NCBI RefSeq assembly: GCF_019703515.2
Contig: NC_059382.1
Location: 12,999,001-13,063,000, forward strand
Origin: Myxocyprinus asiaticus
Lineage: Eukaryota; Chordata; Actinopteri; Cypriniformes; Catostomidae
DNA length: 64,000 bases
Reading direction: 5' to 3'
The notes below the pieces were generated by a model. It was not told the origin of the DNA. It was given only the letters and a program-made list of their open reading frames with translations, and did not search any database. Both the position numbers and the translations under genes were made by a program. Shown here piece after piece: positions 10,816-22,961 of this stretch. Every line of letters begins with the position of its first letter. Positions within the stretch are counted from its first letter, which is position 1.

Positions 10816-13800
10816 CTACAGGAAAGGTGAATGCAGGTGTGATTTAAAAAAGCTGTTTGGTAAAAAGCAAACTCTAAAAACAACAGATGAAACAACAAAC
10901 TTAAGGAAGTTAAGATTTCAATAACACTTTCACAACAGACACTAGAGGTAAATGGAAGCTTACCTTGTTTTTGCAAATTCAAAATATAATCCATTTCTGT
11001 AAAAAGAGCAATAGGGAAGTTCAGTGAAAGTTCAAATATCCAAATACAGCAATGATTTGTCAGTACCTTTCTGTCTCTGCTGTTTCCGTTTGACTTGAAA
11101 GAAGTACAGCCAAAAGACTGATTCGTTTCAACTCAAATATAAAAAGCTTCAAATACTGCCATTTTTAACTTCTTTATATAACCACAAAGACATAATATTT
11201 AAATTCAGTGTCCTACGACATAATTTCTTGCATGCAAGAGTAACATCCTTCAATTGCTAATTTGAGAAGAATAAGGAAATTAAACCCACTCTTATGATCT
11301 AGAGTAAAATATTTATCTGCAGCACACTAAAGGCCAAAGTATACTTCGGTTTTCCGCATGCTGGTACATCTCACGCACAGCGTGACTGTCCACATGCAGC
11401 CTAGTTTTTAGTGCAGTCCGTGTTCTTGTGTCATCACTCATGCGCTTGGCATTTACTGTGCTAAAAGAGTATCACAAAGCAGTCACAGTGCGCATGCATC
11501 AAACGCATTGTCTGAGCGGAGCTCACGGTCAAAAGATTACACTTTGAAAGGCTAAGCGCTTAACCATTTTTTGTACGAATGGCATGTACAAAAATTAAGA
11601 ATACCTTAGCCTTAACTGATTACTTGAATACTACTGAATATGTGAAATCAATGAAAAGGTAATTTGTAGTGAAACGGTACTTTGAAACAAGATAATAGTG
11701 AGTTACCTTTAGTGTGATAAATTACAGCAGCTTTTAGATCAAACGACCCCCAACTAGACCTCCTGTCAAAGCCCTTAGTATGGCCCTGGTCCTTGGCCAA
11801 AGCCACCTTAGGTGCAGCTGGGGAGGTGGGAGGCAGCTCGGCACAAATGTCCTTATAGGAAGAACAAAACACTATTGCACCATGAACCTCCGCCTCATCT
11901 CTCTGGGCATCCAGGCTGAGGACAGAAGTCTCGGGTACGGATCCGCTTGCCACAGGGGCACCGCTATTCACACCTTTACTCAGATTCTGAACATTAGTCC
12001 GTTTGTCTGGCTTGTGAGCCTTGGGGAAGGGTGGCTGTTCCAGTCTCTGAGAAGTACAGGAAGTTTGAGTGGCCACTGTGGCAGGACAGCCTCCCTGAAA
12101 GATAATTTCCACCGGCATGTCCTTTCCATTTGAGCGACAAGCCACTCCCTCTGGTCCAGCATTCGGCTCATTGATAAAGGACAAGCCCCACTGATTCTGA
12201 AAAATGTCCCCCAGAGACTTCTGATTTGTCGAAGCAGCAGGAGGATCGGCTTGGCGGCCACTTGGGAGCGAAAGTTGCATATTGGAGGGGTTAACGGGGT
12301 AAACAAACAGGCTGGATTTCCTAGGCTCAGCCAAAGAGGTGGTGGAACTTCCAGTGGCTGTAGTGCCACTGCCAGCGGGAGATGCTACATTCTCAGTAGC
12401 AACAGCTGGGGACACCAGAAGAGGACCAGTGCTTGCTGTTGAGCTGAAATGGAGTCCAGGCAGGGGACAGCCATTCCCATCCCCCATCAGGGGACCATTG
12501 GTAAAACTAGCCGAGGTGATGGTTTTCACTGCAGACATCGGGACCTGTGGCGGTCTCCCAGACAACTGGGGAGCTGGATTGAGAGCCTCCCCGCCAGCTT
12601 GGGCAGTCTTATTGAGGTTCTCCTTCACTTTGCTTGCATAACTGATCTTAGGCACAATCTTAGCGCTACTATTGTCCACAGGAAAGACAGGAGGAGGCTT
12701 GAACAAGGTCCATGAGTCCTCTTTGGTGGATGCAGTCACCTTAACCTTGCTGGAACGTTCCTCAAACTTTTTGCCAGCTGCTTTGCTGTCAGAGTTCTTA
12801 CGCTGAAGCCCAGCCGCTGGCAGAGGAGGTGGGGTGGCAGGTGCAGATGGTTCCTTGACTTTTAAATAGCAACCAGGATTGCCTTCTCCTTTTGAACCAG
12901 CTCTGCCACTCTCCACCTGAGAGCCTGTGGCTCTATCGGCTGAGTCTGGTGGCGCAGGCCCATGATCTTGTTTGACGCCCTGCTGCATGGCTTTTCCCTG
13001 GGTAGAAGCAGTCACATTGTCCCCAGCTTTGCCATTTCTTTGGGCCCGGCGCTTTTTTGGAGTAGTGTATCCACTCTCTGAGCCACTGCCATCATTGTCA
13101 GCTCCAGGTTTGCAGGTGTAACCGTTGGTAAGTGGTACAGAATTGAGTGACACCACACCATTCAGAGCAGCTAAAGCCTCTTTTTTGCCCTCAAGTGTGT
13201 TCAGCTCTGAGGACTTGTCATTTTTTAAGTCCATACTGTTTCTGCTAGTCTTTCTACCTTTTCTGTCTCCTGTTGAGTCAGTGACGAAGGCCCGTCGAGT
13301 GGGCTTCTGTTTCAATTTGATTTCTACCAGGTGTCTGTCGCCATTGCTGTTTGCAGGGTGCGAGGAGCTGTCTAAGTTAAAGGAAGTGGGAGTCACCTCT
13401 CCCTCCTTCAGAGTTCCATTTATTTTGCCATTTTCTGTGTATAGAAGAGACACAATCAATACATAAACAGAATACAAACCACAAATCTACATCAACTGAT
13501 CCACTTGGCCAAAAATGCTTTGCAAATGTACAGATCAGAGCTCAAGTTTCAGTAAGGGAACGGGTCATGTCTAGTCAATATTTGTATAAGATTGAGGAAT
13601 ATTTAGACTAGGTATGTTTAATGAAAGCAAGCCAGGGTTATGTGGATGACTGGCTCACTCCTGAAACTCACACACACAAAAAAACATGTGGGGCAACTTA
13701 TTTCCTTTAAATTAAAACCTGTTCAAATTACACATCTGACTGAAAATCTGTGATTTAATAGCCATCATCACTATTCCATATCTGAAAGTAGTGTAAATGT

Positions 13801-16739
13801 ATAAAAAACAATCTTTGCCAATATAGTGAATCTAGACTTAACTAGAAACTAGTATTTGCATTATATGACAAAATGTCAAATCAACTGTCATACTGTTTAA
13901 ATACAGTACAAAATTCACAAAAAGATATTTGTTAGATTTCAAATTATTAAGCAATCTATATGATGTCAACCATTAAATTGTATTTTGTCTCTCACTGGTT
14001 GTCAAAACTTTTGTAACATGTCCATTGATACTGTGATAACTTAAAATTCAACTTTGTGGAACTCCTGTGGATATACTGCTTGGACACCTATGTGAATTTA
14101 AGGTGAACTCTCTTCATCCACTAAAAATCACTTTGGGGCAAGTTTGTTTAAAGAAATTCCAAGAATGACTCAAAAGTAAAGTCAGCACTATGAAAAGCTC
14201 TAGTATCTTTTGTTTTTCTTTTTTTGCAAATGCCACATATTCTTGATATTTTGTTATCTAATGCAATGTAACACATATTTTAAGTCAAAAAATACATTTC
14301 AGGGTCACTGTGTTTATGTTTGATACATTTTAAATGAATTAGTGAAAGGGATTAAATGTAGCAGCAGTAAAATGCCTTGTTGACCTTCTTTGTCCGGCAA
14401 GTGCGCATAACAAATTATTTCTATAGAAACTATTTATGGTAGCCCAAGGAATGTCCTCAAAGGAACTTAAGACTGGCATAAGAAACAAAACCATTCTGTT
14501 AGACTGGTAAGTGTATACAGATTACATTTAATTTACACAGGAGAAAATCTGACTTTGTACAGTATATGTAAAAAGGTTAAGACAACAAAGCAGCAGGGCA
14601 GTGGCCAAATAACACCCAAATGATCAGAGGAATAAATTCAATGCGGTAAAAACAGTTTGAACTCTGACACGGACCTGTACGACCTCTGCCCTAAGAATAT
14701 TAGGCGTAAAGAGTACCCCATGTAAGTGTGTTTTCACCGGAGGGTTGAACATCGCCCTATTTTTAACCGGAGGTATGACGTGTCAAAATGGAGTACTCAG
14801 TCATATTTGGGTAGTTCCTCAGCATTGGCAAACACGTTTTAAATTGCAGAAATAAAACAAACACAGTGTTTCACGAGTCGATATGCTTGACAACCCTTTT
14901 AACATGTGATAGTAGCTCTAATTTGTGTAAGAAAGCGCCAGTTAGTAGAAGTATTTGACGAGGATATCAGTTAAGCACAATAACGATAGCACTGTAGTCC
15001 GTATTACAATTATATTGCATGAAAATACTTAACAAAAAATGACTAGTAATGTTAATGCCAACTCAATGTTTGAGAATGACATCGAAAAACACTATACCGA
15101 CGTGTACAACATACTCCTTTGCAGTCTTCATGATACACAAAAACAAGCTTTAAATGTAATATCTGGCCCACAGCTATATCTAACACAGGCTTGGCTAGAA
15201 AACGTATATTTCCCACCCACGAATATTACTCTCAGGTTTAAATCTATTTAAGTCTACCCGTGATTTTTGTTCGGTAAACAAACCGGCTAAGTCATCAGCT
15301 AGCTAGCAAGCTAAGTGGGCAGCCTGTATTATTAGCCTAAGGCAGTTGTGGTCGTCTTTACATTATTCCTATTTTAAAGAGATGACTTTTAAAAATACGT
15401 TAAGAGGGAACCGTAAAACGAGTTAGCCTCTTTTATAGATAGAATGTGGACAGTTTAGGCGACACACAACGGTATACTGTTGAGATCAGTTTATATGCCA
15501 CAATAGCCGCGTTAATGCTGACAGAGCTATCAAAAGTTCTTCAAGTGTAAGTTAACACTACACTAGGGTTTTGGTGCTTTTCCACATATCGGCATATGTT
15601 AAAAAATAACACGCGTGAGTTCCACGAGAGTTGTCAGCATTCATCCTGAAACGCCATGAGCCGATTTTGCACACATGGACCATTCTAATATTGGACGTTA
15701 CAAATACACGAATATCTGTTCTGAGAAGACAGTAACAGAGATGGAATTTTCAACAACAGACTTAGTCAATCTAAACTGGAACGGGATGCGTTTTGTCGGT
15801 TATAGAATTTCCCGGTGCGTTCCAATTCCACCGTTGGTATTCCTGAGCTTATAGAATTTTCCTACGCGTTCTATTCGGGCCACTCGGTTCTTCTGAGTTC
15901 CGACAGTCAAACGGCGGTAAGCGCGAGCCCAGTCACTGCCAGGCCCACTCACATGACTGTCAGATAGTGACACGAGAGCAATAGGCCCCGTTTCGACGGC
16001 ACCGGCCACACAGACACCCTCGCAGACAACATTTTAGTGACTTTGACGGCAAAGCTTAAAGGGCTGACTATATTAAAGACACTTGGCCAAACTGTGTAAC
16101 AAAAGTGTTCGGTTTGTAAGAGAAACGGACAGCGGTTTAAGTTTGGGAGATTTGGCCGTCCATCATGGCGGACAGGAAATAACAGAACAGGCTTAAGCTA
16201 CGAGCACAGGAACATTCCACAGGAGCCGGTTCATGTTGCTGTGGCAGCGATGGGGCAGAGCTAACAGGCTACACGAGACTCTGATGAACGCATCAGCCGT
16301 CTTAAAAACGAACGAAACTCAGTGTTACGCTTGAAAACGAGTTTTCAAGTTAAGGAAATGTGTAACAAGGAAACTAGTGCGTTGAGAGACCGGTGCACAA
16401 GGTCAATGCCCCTACACGCTAGCTAGCTCCGAGGCTAACAGTGGATATAACTATTTAAAACACTACACTCAGCAAAGCATACTTAGCATATGACATAACT
16501 TCAGCTGCATTCATGTAAATAAACGTACCAAGACGCGTATTTGAAGCTTGACAGAGCTTCGAAGAAAAAACGACGAGCTTTGCTGGTTACCAACCTGTTT
16601 TCTTCGTCTGCGTTTTCTCGTTCTGGAACTGAGAGTGGTTCTGATCATTGTTTAACGATATGTTCGATCGATCAGGGCCGTTCTCTGCTCCATGACTGAC
16701 ATATATTCCGATTGCCCCTTCGCAGGGACGTTCCTCCAT
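10763..16739 (-). CDS. nufip2: nufip2, FMRP-interacting protein 2 (four coding exons)
   Basis: NUFIP2 (82-FIP) is an RNA-binding partner of FMRP found in nucleus, cytoplasm and stress granules, and a cofactor of Roquin in mRNA decay. The CDS is the complement of 16739-16595, 13434-11707, 10996-10964 and 10815-10763, 1959 bases in all, giving 652 residues plus a stop (human is about 695). All introns are GT-AG and phase 1, so the codons join exactly. Family hallmarks seen are an N-terminus MEERP, DGSGSESGYTTPKKR at about residues 163-177, SWTLFKPPPVFPVDNSSAKI beginning at about 289, PKISYASKVKENLNK ending at about 324, GDIFQNQWGLSFINEP at about 457-472, SSWGSFDLKAAVIYHTK ending at 624, and a C-terminal NLQKQDPNRVV. 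The protein is mostly low-complexity and polar, with no membrane segment. The identity is secure; the exact start is inferred from MEERP resembling human MEEKP and from exon phase. Confidence 0.93.
10964..10996 (-). CDS. nufip2: nufip2 coding exon 3 (33-base microexon)
   Basis: The acceptor TTTTTACAG|AA and donor CAAG|GTAAGC bound 33 bases. With the base carried over from exon 2 it codes for EMDYILNLQKQ, matching human EMES.WNLQKQ. Both ends are phase 1, so skipping it would keep the frame. Confidence 0.9.
11707..13434 (-). CDS. nufip2: nufip2 coding exon 2 (main exon)
   Basis: This 1728-base exon carries residues 49-624 and nearly all conserved NUFIP2 motifs. The acceptor is TATACACAG|AA with the AG ending at 13435, and the donor is ACTAAAG|GTAACT at 11706. 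The open frame continues a little into both introns, and that extra sequence is not coding. Ser, Pro, Lys and Gly dominate the composition, typical of a disordered RNA-granule protein. Confidence 0.95.
13436..16594 (-). other. nufip2 intron 1
   Basis: The intron runs between donor GTTGGT and acceptor TATACACAG. The half near exon 1 (about 15400-16590) is CpG-rich; the remainder is AT-rich single-copy-looking DNA. I saw no exon, RNA gene or clear mobile element in it. Confidence 0.75.
16595..16739 (-). CDS. nufip2: nufip2 coding exon 1
   Basis: This exon gives the 48 N-terminal residues, from ATG at 16739-16737 to the donor CAG|GTTGGT (intron begins 16594), plus one base of a split codon. The end of the exon reads NDQNHSQFQNEKTQTKKT, which aligns with the human segment just before its exon 2. 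The long His/Gln-rich tract of the mammalian N-terminus is absent. The exon was found by reading upstream from the conserved KKT, and it is open in frame back to the ATG. Confidence 0.82.
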
Positions 16740-16794
16740 TTAACGGGAAAAGCGACAGAATGTGCTCAACCGGTGCTCGGTGGACTAGGGGAGT

Positions 16795-16870
16795 TGAGAC
16801 ATTTGCACTGCCCAATCACCGCCTGCGTTTGGGGGCTGCCAGCGAGTGAGAGGCGGGCGGTGTTTCGTGC
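16795..16870 (-). promoter_or_regulatory. nufip2: Putative nufip2 core promoter (CCAAT and GC box)
   Basis: About 70-120 bases before the nufip2 ATG there is CCAAT on the plus strand at 16812-16816 (inverted relative to the gene) and a GC box, GGCGGG, within 16851-16860. CpGs are frequent from about 15780 to 16900, unlike the AT-rich surroundings. A YY1-like ATGGCGG also lies inside intron 1 near 16165. No TATA box is obvious, which fits a housekeeping promoter. Confidence 0.45.
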
Positions 16871-16899
16871 GACTCTGATACAAGGCGTGGATGCTTCCC

Positions 16900-17220
16900 A
16901 GTCAAGGCCACAGGAAGCAATCACGCAAACTCATGAAATCACCCCAGTGCTGTGTCAGACCTGCATGTTGGAAGTAAATATAACCCAATATAACAGCTGA
17001 GTACATTCGTGCAGTTTTGGTACACCTCAGATGTTTAATGTGGAGGCAGAAACACTCGCTCTGTCTATGTCTGTGCAAATGATTGATTGGAAAAAAGGGG
17101 GTCATGGGTGATTCTCACAAGACCTGTTAAGGAAATGTCCTAGTCATAGTTAACCCCAAATTAAGACAAAATAAATAATCTTTTGATGGTATTGATAAAT
17201 CATAATCATTCTGCCAAAAA
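16900..17220. other. Upstream flank of nufip2
   Basis: No coding feature seen. An A run begins at 17216 and marks the start of the transposon block. Confidence 0.5.
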
Positions 17221-17553
17221 AAAAAAAAAAAAAAAAAAAAAACATGGTTAGTTTTATGGTTGTAACACCATGGTTAATTTTTGGTACAACTATGATTATG
17301 TTCACAGGTACAAGTATGAGTATGATGGTGAAAAGAGAATAAATAAATAAATAAAATAAAAAAAAACATGCCTTTATAAAAATGAACCATGGTTTCACAT
17401 GAGTAAACCTGCAGTTATCAACCATGAAACCATTTGTGTGTGTGTGTTTGACAAGAACCATGCTGCTACTACAATAACCATAGTTTAACCATGGTATCTG
17501 TAGAAAAAACATAGTAACATCCAAATAAACCAGTGGTTACTACAGTCTTGTTA

Positions 17554-17709
17554 CAGGGCCGTAGCAAGGAATTCTGGGCCTCCTGACTGTATATTGCTCT
17601 GGGCCCCTTACCTATAAAAGAAATACAGTTTCGAATTTGTTTTTGGTCCCCCTGTACCTCTGGGCTCCTAGAATCATTACCACCTTTCACCACACTAGCT
17701 ACGGCCCTG
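17554..17709. mobile_element. Short hAT-type MITE
   Basis: Perfect 12-bp terminal inverted repeats CAGGGCCGTAGC / GCTACGGCCCTG enclose 156 bases without coding capacity. The flanks CTTGTTAC (left, sharing the terminal C) and CATGTTAC (right) match at 7 of 8 bases, consistent with a decayed 8-bp target duplication. Confidence 0.7.
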
Positions 17710-17728
17710 CATGTTACTACAATATTAC

Positions 17729-18575
17729 CAGGGTTGGGAGGGTTACTTTTGAAATGTATTCCACTACAGATTACAGAATACCTGCTGTAAAATGTAATTT
17801 GTAAAGTATTCCATTAAATTACTCAAGTTCAGTAACGTATTCTAAATACTTTGGATTACCTCTTCAGCACTGGTAGATTTTTTCACTTGTTTTGACTATA
17901 AAAACTCTGCCAGTACAGTAAGACAAAATACACGTTAAAAATACATTCTCTGAAAAACCTAAATATCTTATGCAGTGTTGTTTCTAAAACAAGATAAATC
18001 AAATTGATCTTGTTTTAAGGATTTTTAGATATTTTTACTGGAAAACAATAAAAAAAATTATTATCAAGAATATGATTTTTGCCCTAATATCAAAGGTCTT
18101 ACTAGAAAAAAAGAAATTATGATCCAAAGTGAATTTTCTTGATAAAAAATATGATCGTGCCTGGTAACGTGCATGTAAAATGGCTAGAAATAGCATTTTA
18201 GCTTAACGTAAAGCTGACAATTTACACAAGGTTTATTTCTATTTCTTCTGCTCCAAACTTAGTTCAAAATTACTTCTCTGTCTGGTCGTATGAATGCAAC
18301 ATATCATAAGAAAGTGTTTCACCGCTGTTCAAATGTACTTTAGATCGCATCATTTATATGTATAAATGTTTTCCATCTGAAAGAACTAAATATTAAATGA
18401 AACAAATGACAATAAAATGCAAAGTAATCTCTTCAGTAATCAAAATACTTTTTGAATGTAACTGTACTCTAATTACCAATAATTTAAATTGTAACTGTAG
18501 TGGAATACAGTTACTAATATTTTGTATTTTAAATACGTATTCCCGTTACATGTATTCCGTTACTCCCCAACACTG
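17729..18575 (+). mobile_element. Non-autonomous hAT element, copy A
   Basis: This 847-base element has ends CAGGGTTGGGAGGGTTAC and GTTACTCCCCAACACTG, which are imperfect inverted repeats. It is flanked by the exact 8-bp duplication AATATTAC at 17721-17728 and 18576-18583, the hAT signature. It has no transposase. The same family recurs inverted at 22962-23809 and as fragments at 58035-58850. Confidence 0.9.
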
Positions 18576-18745
18576 AATATTACTATAGTAAAAGCAATGT
18601 TTACTGAATGGATACTACAGTATTAGTGTAGTAAAATCATTGTTAAGTATATCTAAACCATGGTTTATGCCAATAAAACATGGTTACAACAGTCATTGTT
18701 TCTATAATATTACAATAGTAAAACAATGGTTAATTTAATGCAAGG

Positions 18746-21142
18746 GAACGCAAAACATATTCCGAGGGAATAATGTGTGTAACTGTTATGAAAATAATGT
18801 CACGTATCTGTATGCAAAATACAATATCTTATTTGTTTCTTTTGATTTTGGAGTAAAATAGGACAAGGACATTTTCTAGACGGGTTCCATGGGAATCACC
18901 TTTATACTGAACCACCAACCTCTGAGCCAAGAGTGCTTATCAAAAACTATTACCTATTTAAACATGCAGAGACTGAGAGAAAAAATCACAGATAGCCATG
19001 GTTATCCCTCTTGAAGGTTGCACTTTGGACCAAAGGCTCGTTTAACTAGTTGAGTGGGGGTAGATTATATATCTGGGGCAGGTTCTACTACGTTCTCTTG
19101 AGATTTAATTGGAATAAGAATATGGTTTTTGTAAATATATTTTCATAAGTTTAACTGCAAACCCAAATATTATATAAAATGAAAGTAGGCACCCATTTTC
19201 TGTTCAGTTCGTCTCATTTATATTTTTCATTGTAGTATTTTTCTTCCCCACCGTAAATCACAGGAAGCCTTTTCTGTGCTAAGGTGAATGGTTTAATTTC
19301 CATGCATTCTCTCAAATTAACCAGAGGGGGGCAGACAAACACTATTCTTACAATCAGTATCTTTGGTTATAGACAAATTTGTTTTTTTTTAGAATGGGAT
19401 AATTTTCATTGAGTAGTAATTATATTCTTATAAAAGGAGGGGAAATTCTTAAAATATCTTTAGAATGTACACCGGCAAACCTTTGAAGCGATCCGATTTC
19501 TCAGGATAGAGTTACATGGACAAAAACCCCTGTGAACTCGTATGTGAACTCTTGAACTCCCGTCCTGTGTGTTAGTACTTGTTGAAATCAAAAGTTACTC
19601 TGTAAGTTCCTTATTGAGAAGACACCAAAATAGCAGTTGCAAATCACACATTTGTTCAGATGCCCTTTCGAAATCTATGTAAACTTTATTTTCAGTTATT
19701 TTAACTGTATGCAGGTTAGGAATTCTCTTTGGCCCTCCCTTAATTCTTGTGTAATCAGCATTGTGGACCTTTGAGCAAAAGAGCTCCAGTTATAGCTCAT
19801 AAAGCTAATGCTTCATTGCAGTGTTAGTCAGACCACCAATATTATTTACAAGTACCTTCAATGTTTCTTCAAAACATTTGAATGTGTAAATATATGTTTT
19901 CTTTTCTTAAGATTTGTGAACACCAGTCTCATAAGGCCTTTGCACACCAAATGTGCATTAATGCCACGAATCGAACAATAGATTCTTATAAAGCCATTCA
20001 CACCTGGAGAGTGAACATTTGCATGCCGACAAAGTGAAGCTTTTTTTACGGTGAGTGTCAATTTTTTTCTTCTCCTGGCGATAAAATGCCTTGACCAGTC
20101 AAATTTGAGCTTTGGATCATGTGTCAGAAGCTGCTGCAGTTACCAAAACCAGCGCAACTGGTGGCGTTAAAGTTTTTAGTCTACAGTATCATAGCTGAAA
20201 AATAAAATGGCTTTTTAACAGTCACAGGCACAAATTTCAGATTAATGTTTTCAACCAACCAGCTCTGGGTAAAATTGTTTAAAAAAACAAGCAAACTATA
20301 ACACATATATCTTCAGGGCAGTCTGAACTATGAAAGACAGGGTACAAAAAAGTGGGCAGCTTACATTCCTTGGACATAACAAGTACTAGCTACAGGCCAT
20401 GTCAGTTGCATCTAAAGTTCTGTCAAACACAGACTATAGCCAGAGCATAAATCACACAACTCGGCTCTAGTAATGTTATCCTTGAGTGAAAGGCTGGCTC
20501 TTTTAATTGCAGAGAGCTGGCTAAAATAATTCTAGTCTTCTGTCTATGTAATGCTGCTATACAGGTAGTGGGCCGAGTAGCCTTGAGCACGGCACCTTAC
20601 CTTTGAAAGGCCAGAACTGATTTCATATCCTTGGTGTCCTGTCAACACGCTTTCATCTGAGCTCTCAGTTAGTATCATTAACAGCTCATATTTTACTGTT
20701 CTGGAATGTCCTGGTGCCTTCTCACAAACGATTGTTAATATTAATAATCAGCCCCGTTCCTTTGTGCAGTTATAAATAAATTCAAACATGTTTATCTAAT
20801 TTTGTAATGCCTATTGAATGTTTTGATGAACTATTTGTTTTATTTTTTTTTTTTTTGGAATCATAAGGTGCACTCATTTTGGTAACCCTGAACAAAGGGA
20901 AATCATTAATGTTGTTTACTTGTTGTCAGACATGGAAAACATGAAGTGCAGGCTTTAAAAAGTCTGTTTGACTCCTGCACCCACTGGTTATTGTCACCAT
21001 GGAGACAAGCCCGTCACAAATAAGCAGTACTTCTCACAGTGAAACAACTTGTGGTTGAATTGTCTTCATGCACACTCATTTTGATTAAAACTGTGTAGGA
21101 TAAACAGCGGGCATAATGTCAACCTCAGTCAATATTCACTTT
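18746..21142. other. AT-rich intergenic sequence
   Basis: No gene, RNA gene or element with definable ends was recognised. Several T runs are present, for example near 20845. Confidence 0.5.
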
Positions 21143-21271
21143 TGTTGTATGGAAAAAAGATGCAATGAAAATGAATGGTGACTGAGGCAAACATGTCTTT
21201 CTGGTTTGGAACAACATACTGGTGAGTAAATGATGACATAATTTTCATTTTTGGGTGAACTATCCCTTTAA
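21143..21271. mobile_element. Angel-like foldback fragment
   Basis: The right arm TTTTGGGTGAACTATCCCTTTAA ends the fragment, preceded by the ATGCAATGAAAATGAATGG core. The left arm is missing. Confidence 0.65.
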
Positions 21272-22136
21272 AGTTGAGGCTTGCCAACTCTAAAATAAAT
21301 TATAGTGCCTGAATTGATAGAGGTCAGAAAAATCTTTTAAACAGGATTTTATGTCACATTACGTAGTGTCCTTTCTAAGCTTTCAGAGAACTGTATCTTC
21401 ACCGACTGAAGGAAATGAAGGACTGAATGAATTGCTACATTGTATATTTAGATCCGAACGGTTCCCCTTTCCAACTCTGTCTTGAAGTATCTAATTTTTG
21501 GGCCGCCTCTTCCCTTTACCTACATAGAGAGAGTTCATGCAGCCAGTGCTGTGAATGGTGAGTCAGGGAACAAAGAGAGATCAGCCCCTCCTCCCCTGAC
21601 AAGGCACATCACCCACTTTTAACATAACCTCATCAAACCTCAGCCAGAGGACAGGCAGTTATGCCAACTAACAAGGGCAATGGAGTGCAGGAGGCATGTG
21701 TCAACAATGTACTGTTATACTCTTTTACAAGGGCTTGAACGGAGGGCTAAGGAGGTCCCAGACATTTCCATTATGCTGTCATATTTGCCTGCAGCTGTCA
21801 AAGCATATAGTTTGGGAACCCCCTAAATTAACACTGTACATTTAATCAAAACAAACTATGAAAGGTTTGGTGCCTTAGTAAGCCTTTTGTCGTATGAAAT
21901 TAATGTATTTACTGTAGGGAATGATTATGATGTTAATTTTCTTTTACCATTAAAAGCATCAGGGATGCATATGAGCATGGCTGACATGTTGTAAGTGCTT
22001 TTTTTCTTGTCCTGATATTCGAGCAAGACTAGCTGCACTCTTAAATTATTTTCTTTAATGGTTCTGTGCAGTACCCTAGTTTCAACCCAAGAACCATTTA
22101 TTGTGATATAAGGTTCTTGAGTTGACTGCATGGTTC

Positions 22137-22872
22137 CCAAAAATGAAAATTCTGCTACTAATTAATCACACTGATGTCACTGCAAACCTGTATGACTTTC
22201 TTTCTTCTTTGGAACACAAAAGTGTTATTTTAGTAGATCTTCACATCTTTTTGCCTTATAATGAAAGTGAATTGTGACTTCGGTCTGTTAAGCTTCATAA
22301 AGGACAAAAACCCCCACTATAAAACCACAGTAAATGTAGTCGATACGACCTGCGCACTATTTTTCAAGTCTTCAAAAGCCATACGCCACACTTTGCAAAT
22401 GTGTGCATTTGTTGTGCTTCTATGACATTTTCGGCTCACATGTTGACTTATCTTCTTTTTAGGACTTGTTCCCCGGTCCTTTGCATCTCAAGTGCAACGC
22501 TCTATCAGTTGAGCTATACCACGCAATTGAACAAGTTTGTAATTGTAGTTGGTTATGTAATGCAACTATTAAAATGCATCACCTTACAAGTCATGCACTA
22601 TAACAAAAGTCTTTTGATGTCACGAGATAGCATTGTGTAAGGGACAGGGCGAAAAGTAAGTAAACAGATAATCTGTGGTTTTACTCATGATTTGTGTGAA
22701 AGTGAATACAATTTATTGTTATAGTAGCACCTCTAGTGTACAACAAGCCACGTATAAATCATTTTGCAAAAATGTAGGTATAGTAATGTGATTCTATGAG
22801 ACCAGGTTGAGTTTGGAACAAGACGAGGGTGAGTAAAGGATGACCATTTTCATTTTGGGTGAACTACTAATT
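22137..22872. mobile_element. Angel-like element carrying a tRNA-derived SINE head
   Basis: Left: CCCAAAAATGAAAATTCTGC with TGTATGACTTTCTTTCTTC. Right: GAGTAAAGGATGACC, then ATTTTGGGTGAACTACTAATTTAA. The outer bases have drifted. At 22466-22535 (minus strand) lies a tRNA-like stretch, so the enlarged centre probably reflects a later SINE insertion. Confidence 0.55.
22466..22535 (-). repeat. tRNA-derived SINE head (not a functional tRNA)
   Basis: On the minus strand, TATAGCTCAACTGATAGAGC resembles a tRNA D-arm and A box, and GACCGGGGAACAAGTCC a decayed B box/T-arm. The stem pairing needed for a functional tRNA is not maintained. Confidence 0.5.
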
Positions 22873-22961
22873 TAAATCTGTATATTGTTTTTTTTATAGT
22901 ATCATCTTTTAACAGAGGAGAAGTGAAACCTTGTCTCTTGGCTTTTGAGAGCACCAGTACA

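Larger units (their letters stand above)
17230..18745. repeat. CATGGTTA-rich repeat, split by two hAT insertions
   Basis: Both 17240-17530 and 18590-18745 are rich in ACCATGGTT, TACTACAG and TTACAATAGTAAAAC motifs in both orientations, as though one palindromic element had been interrupted. The two hAT elements at 17554-17709 and 17729-18575 sit exactly between the halves. Confidence 0.5.

Noticed and set aside
11648..11706. Extension of nufip2 exon 2 to an in-frame stop as the C-terminus
   Set aside because: A good GT donor at 11706 and the matching exons 3 and 4 give the true conserved C-terminus; the read-through residues are intronic.
11780..13466. Plus-strand open frames opposite nufip2 exon 2
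   Set aside because: They are shadows of the conserved minus-strand exon, with no family resemblance and no splice context.
15800..16009. 70-codon open frame in the CpG-rich part of nufip2 intron 1
   Set aside because: Open frames are expected by chance in GC-rich DNA. It matches no family, and exon 1 was found elsewhere in the correct phase.
22466..22535. A tRNA gene on the minus strand
   Set aside because: The B box and stems are decayed, and it sits inside a transposable element, so it is a SINE head.
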